Origin: GCA-2705995 sp048267965
Lineage (GTDB): Bacteria; Bacteroidota; Bacteroidia; Flavobacteriales_G; Salibacteraceae
DNA length: 64,000 nt
Assembly (NCBI GenBank): GCA_048267965.1
Contig: JBLWWK010000004.1
Location: 124,001 to 188,000 of the forward strand
Direction: 5' to 3'
Positions 59,902-64,000 of the stretch are shown one piece after another; positions within the stretch are counted from its first letter, which is position 1; each line of letters starts with the position of its first letter. The translations under genes and the position numbers were made by a program. Under the pieces are notes generated by a model. It did not search any database and was not told the DNA's origin. It saw nothing but the letters and a program-made list of their open reading frames with translations.

Positions 59902-61476
59902 TTAATATTTAGACGCTAAATCAGCACACACTTTCTCAAGAACAGAAGTCTGCTCGTCTGTGTACTTACCAGCTTTTAATTGGTCTAAAGTGTCTCTGTG
60001 CTGCGCTTGTAATAAGTCTAAGAACTCACGCTCAAACTTCTTAACATCAGAGATAGGAACTTTTTGTAACAAGCCTTTAGTACCACAGTAAATGATGGCA
60101 ATTTGCTCTTCTACTGGAAGTGGAGAGTTTTGCGCTTGTTTCAAAATTTCAACGTTTCTAGCACCTTTATCTAGAATCGCTTTAGTTGCAGGATCCAAAT
60201 CAGAACCGAATTTAGCAAATGCTTCAAGTTCGCGGTACTGCGCTTGATCAAGCTTAAGCGTACCCGCTACTTTCTTCATCGATTTAATTTGAGCAGAACC
60301 CCCAACTCGAGATACTGAGATACCTACGTTAATCGCAGGACGTACCCCAGCGTTGAATAAGTTCGCCTCTAAGAAAATCTGACCATCTGTAATCGAAATT
60401 ACGTTGGTAGGAATGTATGCAGAAACGTCACCCGCTTGTGTTTCAATAATTGGAAGAGCTGTTAATGAACCGCCTCCTTTTACTTTACCTTTTAGCGAAT
60501 CTGGTAAATCGTTCATTTGAGAAGCAATCTCATCAGATGCATTCATTTTAGCCGCACGCTCAAGCAATCTTGAGTGAAGGTAGAATACATCACCAGGATA
60601 TGCCTCACGCCCTGGAGGACGTCTAAGAAGTAGAGATACCTCACGGTAAGCTACCGCTTGTTTAGATAAATCATCAAACACGATAAGTGCTGGACGACCT
60701 GTATCTCTGAAGTACTCACCAATAGCAGCACCCGTAAACGGAGCGTAGAACTGCATTGGAGCAGGATCAGATGCGTTAGCAGCAACTACTACTGTGTAGT
60801 CCATTGCACCAGCATCTTCTAATGTTTTAACGATACCAGCAACAGTAGAACCTTTTTGACCTACAGCAACGTAGATACAAAATACAGGCTCACCTCTATC
60901 GTAAAATTCTTTTTGATTAATAATGGTATCAATCGCAACGGTAGTTTTACCAGTTTGGCGGTCACCGATGATTAACTCACGCTGGCCACGACCTACTGGA
61001 ATCATAGAATCGATTGCTTTAATACCTGTTTGAAGTGGTTCGTTTACCGGTTGACGATAAATTACTCCTGGAGCTTTACGCTCGATAGGCATTTCAAACG
61101 TTTCACCTTGAATAGGGCCTTTACCATCGATTGGCTGACCTAACGTATCCACTACACGACCAACAATACCATCACCTACATTTACAGATGCGATGAGTTT
61201 TGTTCTCTTTACAGTAGAACCTTCACTAATTCCTTTTGACGCTCCTAAAAGTACGGCACCTACGTTGTCTTCTTCCAAGTTAAGCGCAATACCTCTTAGA
61301 CCGTTTTCGAATTCGATCAATTCCCCGTACTGAACGCTATTTAAACCGTAGATACGAGCAATACCATCACCCACTTGTAATACGGTTCCTACTTCTTGGA
61401 GTTCGGCTTCAGATTTGAATCCTGATAACTGCTCTCTTAAGATTGCAGAAACTTCACCTGGTTTTACATCTGCCAT
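59902..61476 (-). CDS. atpA: F1Fo ATP synthase alpha subunit
   Basis: A 524-residue nucleotide-binding subunit. The P-loop is GDRQTGKTT; the Arg finger region (VGISVSRVGGSAQ) and DDLSKQAVAYREVSLLLRRPPGREAYPGDVFYLHSRLLERAAK are conserved. It ends with the family's C-terminal helical domain (GLLQKVPISDVKKFEREFL). A near-match to the interspersed motif (GGTTCCTACT) lies at 61384, encoding V-G-T near the N-terminus. Confidence 0.98.
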   Translation of the reverse strand: MADVKPGEVSAILREQLSGFKSEAELQEVGTVLQVGDGIARIYGLNSVQYGELIEFENGLRGIALNLEEDNVGAVLLGASKGISEGSTVKRTKLIASVNVGDGIVGRVVDTLGQPIDGKGPIQGETFEMPIERKAPGVIYRQPVNEPLQTGIKAIDSMIPVGRGQRELIIGDRQTGKTTVAIDTIINQKEFYDRGEPVFCIYVAVGQKGSTVAGIVKTLEDAGAMDYTVVVAANASDPAPMQFYAPFTGAAIGEYFRDTGRPALIVFDDLSKQAVAYREVSLLLRRPPGREAYPGDVFYLHSRLLERAAKMNASDEIASQMNDLPDSLKGKVKGGGSLTALPIIETQAGDVSAYIPTNVISITDGQIFLEANLFNAGVRPAINVGISVSRVGGSAQIKSMKKVAGTLKLDQAQYRELEAFAKFGSDLDPATKAILDKGARNVEILKQAQNSPLPVEEQIAIIYCGTKGLLQKVPISDVKKFEREFLDLLQAQHRDTLDQLKAGKYTDEQTSVLEKVCADLASKY

Positions 61477-61522
61477 GTTTACTAGTATTTATTGGTTCGG
61501 CTAAAATAATTTAGCCTCTACT

Positions 61523-62080
61523 TTAAAATTGTGCTTCGTATGTTTTGTTAATTAACTCTCTTCTCAGCGTTTCTAAACGATTAGCTACGCTTGCATCAAC
61601 TTGTTTGTCGGCTACACGAATTATTAAGCCGCCAATTAGGTCTTTGTTGATGGTTTCATTGATTTCTACATCACCACTGCTGATTTCGCGAACAATTTCT
61701 TTCACTTTTTCACGATCTGCATCGGTAAGCGCTACTGCTGAAGTAACCTCAGCGGTAACAATGTTTTTATGCTTTTTATATTGCGCAATAAATGCTTCTG
61801 CAATATCTGCTAAGATAGGCTCACGATTGTATTGAGTGATTATTCCAATAAATTTCATGGTTAGTTCTGAGAAAGAACCACCAAAAACTTTCTTTACTAC
61901 AGCCATTTTTTGATCTGGCTTAATCACTTTACTCTCAAGCAAAAGGCGGAAGTCTTTCTCATTAGCAGCAACTTCAGCAATTGTGCTCATGTCTTGAGCT
62001 GCTGTTTCAAGCATATTTTGCTCAATTGCTAGCCCTAAGAGAGACTTAGCATATCTTCCTGCTGTTTTATTCGACTTCAT
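61523..62080 (-). CDS. atpH: F1Fo ATP synthase delta subunit
   Basis: A 185-residue peripheral-stalk subunit (OSCP). The N-terminal helical domain (AGRYAKSLLGLAIEQNMLETAAQDMSTI) and the C-terminal beta-rich stretch (NKDLIGGLIIRVADKQVDASVANRLETLRREL) match the family. It lies 4 bp after atpF. Confidence 0.95.
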   Translation of the reverse strand: MKSNKTAGRYAKSLLGLAIEQNMLETAAQDMSTIAEVAANEKDFRLLLESKVIKPDQKMAVVKKVFGGSFSELTMKFIGIITQYNREPILADIAEAFIAQYKKHKNIVTAEVTSAVALTDADREKVKEIVREISSGDVEINETINKDLIGGLIIRVADKQVDASVANRLETLRRELINKTYEAQF

Positions 62081-62084
62081 TGGA

Positions 62085-62579
62085 TTAGTTCAATTTTACC
62101 TCTTGCATTAATTTGCCTACAAGCTCTTGTTGCTTCTTGTCGTCTGCTAGTTCTGCTTTAATTACTTTGCCAGCGATATCTAGTGATAAGGTTGCAACTT
62201 GATTTTTAATCTCTGCAAGTGCTGCTTTCTTTTCAGTATCGATCACTTCTCTAGCTTGAGTAAGAAGTCTGTCTGCTTCTTCTTTCGCTACATTCTTAGC
62301 TTCAGAAACAATTTGATCTTTTGTATCTCTAGCTTCTGCTAAAATTTTATCTCTTTCTAAACGAGCTTCTTTTAATAAAGCTTCGTTGTTTGCTTGAAGC
62401 GCTGCCATTTCTTTACGTGCCTCGTCTGCAGAAGAGATTGCTTTTTCAATTGATTCTTCTCTGTCTTTAACCGCACCCAAGATTGGTTTCCAAGCAAAAG
62501 CTCTTAAAATAATCAGTAAGATAATAAAAGCTACACTGGTCCAAATCGAGAGACCTAAGTCGGGAGTAACTAATTCCAT
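62085..62579 (-). CDS. atpF: F1Fo ATP synthase b subunit
   Basis: A 164-residue protein with one N-terminal membrane segment (LSIWTSVAFIILLIILRAFAW) and the motif KPILGAVKDREESIEKAI. A long charged coiled coil follows. It forms the peripheral stalk with delta. Confidence 0.95.
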   Translation of the reverse strand: MELVTPDLGLSIWTSVAFIILLIILRAFAWKPILGAVKDREESIEKAISSADEARKEMAALQANNEALLKEARLERDKILAEARDTKDQIVSEAKNVAKEEADRLLTQAREVIDTEKKAALAEIKNQVATLSLDIAGKVIKAELADDKKQQELVGKLMQEVKLN

Positions 62580-62616
62580 TGTATAATGTCTTTCTAAGTT
62601 TACGTTTGATTAAAAC

Positions 62617-62648
62617 CGAATCCTGCAGCCAATCGCTGCAGGTATTCG
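62617..62648 (-). other. Intercistronic hairpin between atpE and atpF
   Basis: Arms CGAATCCTGCAGC and GCTGCAGGTATTCG pair with one bulge around a 5-base loop. On the reverse strand GGTTTTAATC follows, so it resembles a weak terminator or processing site after the high-copy c-subunit gene. Confidence 0.78.
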
Positions 62649-62671
62649 ATTATTTTCTTCAAATTTCTTAA

Positions 62672-62875
62672 TTAGAAGAATGCTGAAGCAACTACACCAA
62701 ATAACGCTACACCCTCAATAAGAGCTGCTGCGATAATCATTGCAGTCTGAATTTTTCCAGCTGCTTCAGGTTGTCTTGCCATTGCTTCTGTTGCAGTTCC
62801 ACCAATACGTCCGATACCGATTCCGGCTCCTAATACTGATAAGCCTACTCCGATTGCTGCTAAAGTCCCAGTCAT
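62672..62875 (-). CDS. atpE: F1Fo ATP synthase c subunit
   Basis: A 67-residue double-helix hairpin proteolipid (LSVLGAGIGIGRIGGTATEAMARQPEA then IIAAALIEGVALFGVVASAFF). The ion-carrying carboxylate is the Glu in LIEGVAL. The Gln and Ser/Thr partners that mark sodium-binding rings are not seen, which favours protons. Confidence 0.96.
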   Translation of the reverse strand: MTGTLAAIGVGLSVLGAGIGIGRIGGTATEAMARQPEAAGKIQTAMIIAAALIEGVALFGVVASAFF

Positions 62876-62911
62876 TATACTAGTTTTTATAGAGATTAAA
62901 AAAATTACAAA

Positions 62912-64000
62912 TTAATGATGCCCTTCTGTTGCCATGCCAATAAACAAGGCTGAGAGCAAAGTAAAAATATACGCCTGTAAGGCAGCCACTAACAATTCCA
63001 ATGTAAACATGAAAACCATGAATGGAATGGATACTGCTGAAAGTGCTACAGACTTAAAAATAAAGATTAACGATACTAAACTTAAGATCAAAATGTGACC
63101 TGCTGTGATGTTCGCAAACAAACGAACCATTAGAGCGAAAGGCTTAGTGATGGCTCCTACCAACTCGATAGGTGCTAATAAGATTTTTACTGGAACCGGC
63201 ACGCCTGGCATCCAGAAAATGTGTTGCCAATAATGCTTGTTCGCAGTTACGTTCGTAATCAGCATTGTAAACACAGCTAACACAAAAGTTACCGCGATAT
63301 TACCCGTTAAGTTTGGTGCTAAAATAGGAATCAAACCTAGTAAGTTATTGATCCAAATAAAGAAGAAAACAGTCAATAAATAAGGTAGGTATTTCTTGTA
63401 CTTATCGCCTTGAATGTTCTGCTTAGCAATCTCGTCTCTTACGAAAAGAACCAATGGCTCTAAGAAACCAGCTAACCCTTTAGGAACACCATTGTTTTTC
63501 TTGTACGATTTTGCTGCTGAACCAAATAAAACAATCAATAAAATCATAGACAAGAACATAGAAGCTACGTTCTTAGTGATTGATAAATCGGTTGCTTTTT
63601 CGTTGGTAGGATGATGGTGATCATCGAATGATAATTCACCCGACTCGTCTGTAACGTAAACTTTTCCGTGGTGAAGCACGTATGTATTATTCCCTTTTGT
63701 AACAGGTGAATGACCATGGTGAAACTCTGAAGACATGAAAACATCGAACTGGCCATTGTGAATTAAAATCACTGGCAACGGCATGCTCACTGGCTTAGAA
63801 GTACCATCTTCTTGTGGGATGTCGAAAAAGTGCCAATCGTGCGCATCTTTAATGTGATGCATAATCACCTCTTTGGCATTAAACTCATTTTCTTCTGCGT
63901 GATGCTCATCATCGTTATGTTCTTCGGCAAATGCACCAGCGGTTGCTGTGAATGCTAATAAAACTAATACGAAGAGGCTTTTTAAGTTTAAACTTCTCAA
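62912..64000 (-). CDS. atpB: F1Fo ATP synthase a subunit (start probably just outside the window)
   Basis: At least 362 residues. The first visible codon is TTG at the edge, so the true start may lie a few codons beyond. A signal-like segment (SLFVLVLLAFTATAGAFA) leads to the His/Glu-rich periplasmic stretch seen in Bacteroidota AtpB proteins (EEHNDDEHHAEEN). Membrane helices follow with the essential Arg in AITKPFALMVRLFANITAGHIL. The order B-E-F-H-A-G with atpD and atpC elsewhere is usual in this phylum. Confidence 0.95.
   Translation of the reverse strand: MRSLNLKSLFVLVLLAFTATAGAFAEEHNDDEHHAEENEFNAKEVIMHHIKDAHDWHFFDIPQEDGTSKPVSMPLPVILIHNGQFDVFMSSEFHHGHSPVTKGNNTYVLHHGKVYVTDESGELSFDDHHHPTNEKATDLSITKNVASMFLSMILLIVLFGSAAKSYKKNNGVPKGLAGFLEPLVLFVRDEIAKQNIQGDKYKKYLPYLLTVFFFIWINNLLGLIPILAPNLTGNIAVTFVLAVFTMLITNVTANKHYWQHIFWMPGVPVPVKILLAPIELVGAITKPFALMVRLFANITAGHILILSLVSLIFIFKSVALSAVSIPFMVFMFTLELLVAALQAYIFTLLSALFIGMATEGHH

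Overview
The window is AT-rich chromosomal DNA from a member of the Bacteroidota, most likely a marine flavobacterium-like or Cryomorphaceae-like lineage. Support comes from several type IX secretion system (T9SS) cargo proteins with type A or type B sorting domains, promoters of the TTTG / TAnnTTTG kind, few Shine-Dalgarno sequences, an ATP synthase operon without beta and epsilon, a DUF2911 protein, an antiquitin-type aldehyde dehydrogenase and a cobalamin riboswitch. The genus cannot be named from this sequence.

Layout. 1-11.6 kb is mostly leftward housekeeping: elbB (cut by the edge), pepE, an M17 aminopeptidase, ALDH7, a single-domain response regulator, a flippase, a sulfotransferase, DUF2911, a BNR propeller, a CoA-type Nudix hydrolase and pfkA. 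11.7-20.9 kb is a rightward, overlapping signalling operon: a FIST sensor, a six-PAS histidine kinase, a second histidine kinase, a third kinase-like protein that has lost its phospho-histidine, an Rcp1-type response regulator and a hybrid kinase. 21.0-34.4 kb holds three giant T9SS surface proteins; two are tandem paralogues with different sorting domains. 34.9-37.3 kb has an FAD oxidoreductase, methylmalonyl-CoA epimerase, a HAD phosphatase and a CAT-anticodon tRNA.

37.4-44.7 kb is an accessory island. It contains RHS polymorphic-toxin remnants, displaced toxin tips each followed by a candidate immunity gene, two decayed REP-associated tyrosine transposase elements of 657-658 bp, and REP-like hairpins lying between the cassettes. 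One 5'-truncated RHS module still carries an intact metzincin-like toxin domain overlapping an LRR-type candidate immunity gene.

44.9-46.9 kb is a T9SS-secreted beta-propeller under a cobalamin riboswitch, a plausible BtuG-like B12 binder. 47.3-51.6 kb contains a fumarylacetoacetate-hydrolase-family gene, a divergent TetR/hydrolase pair with direct-repeat operators, and a nitroreductase-ohr-ohrR operon with a clear operator/promoter. 51.8-58.8 kb holds a thioredoxin-like lipoprotein, a Bax-inhibitor-1 protein, dut, a second flippase, an enoyl-CoA hydratase and an NtrY-like kinase. 58.9-64.0 kb is atpB-E-F-H-A-G with intergenic hairpins where subunit copy number falls.

The least expected signal crosses all these regions. 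A 10-bp word, GGTAGGAACC, usually extended to CGGTAGGAACCG (arms CGGT/ACCG around AGGA), occurs 15 times exactly on both strands. Six copies lie in the small non-coding fraction. The REP-like hairpins of the island mostly carry the same AGGA at their apex.
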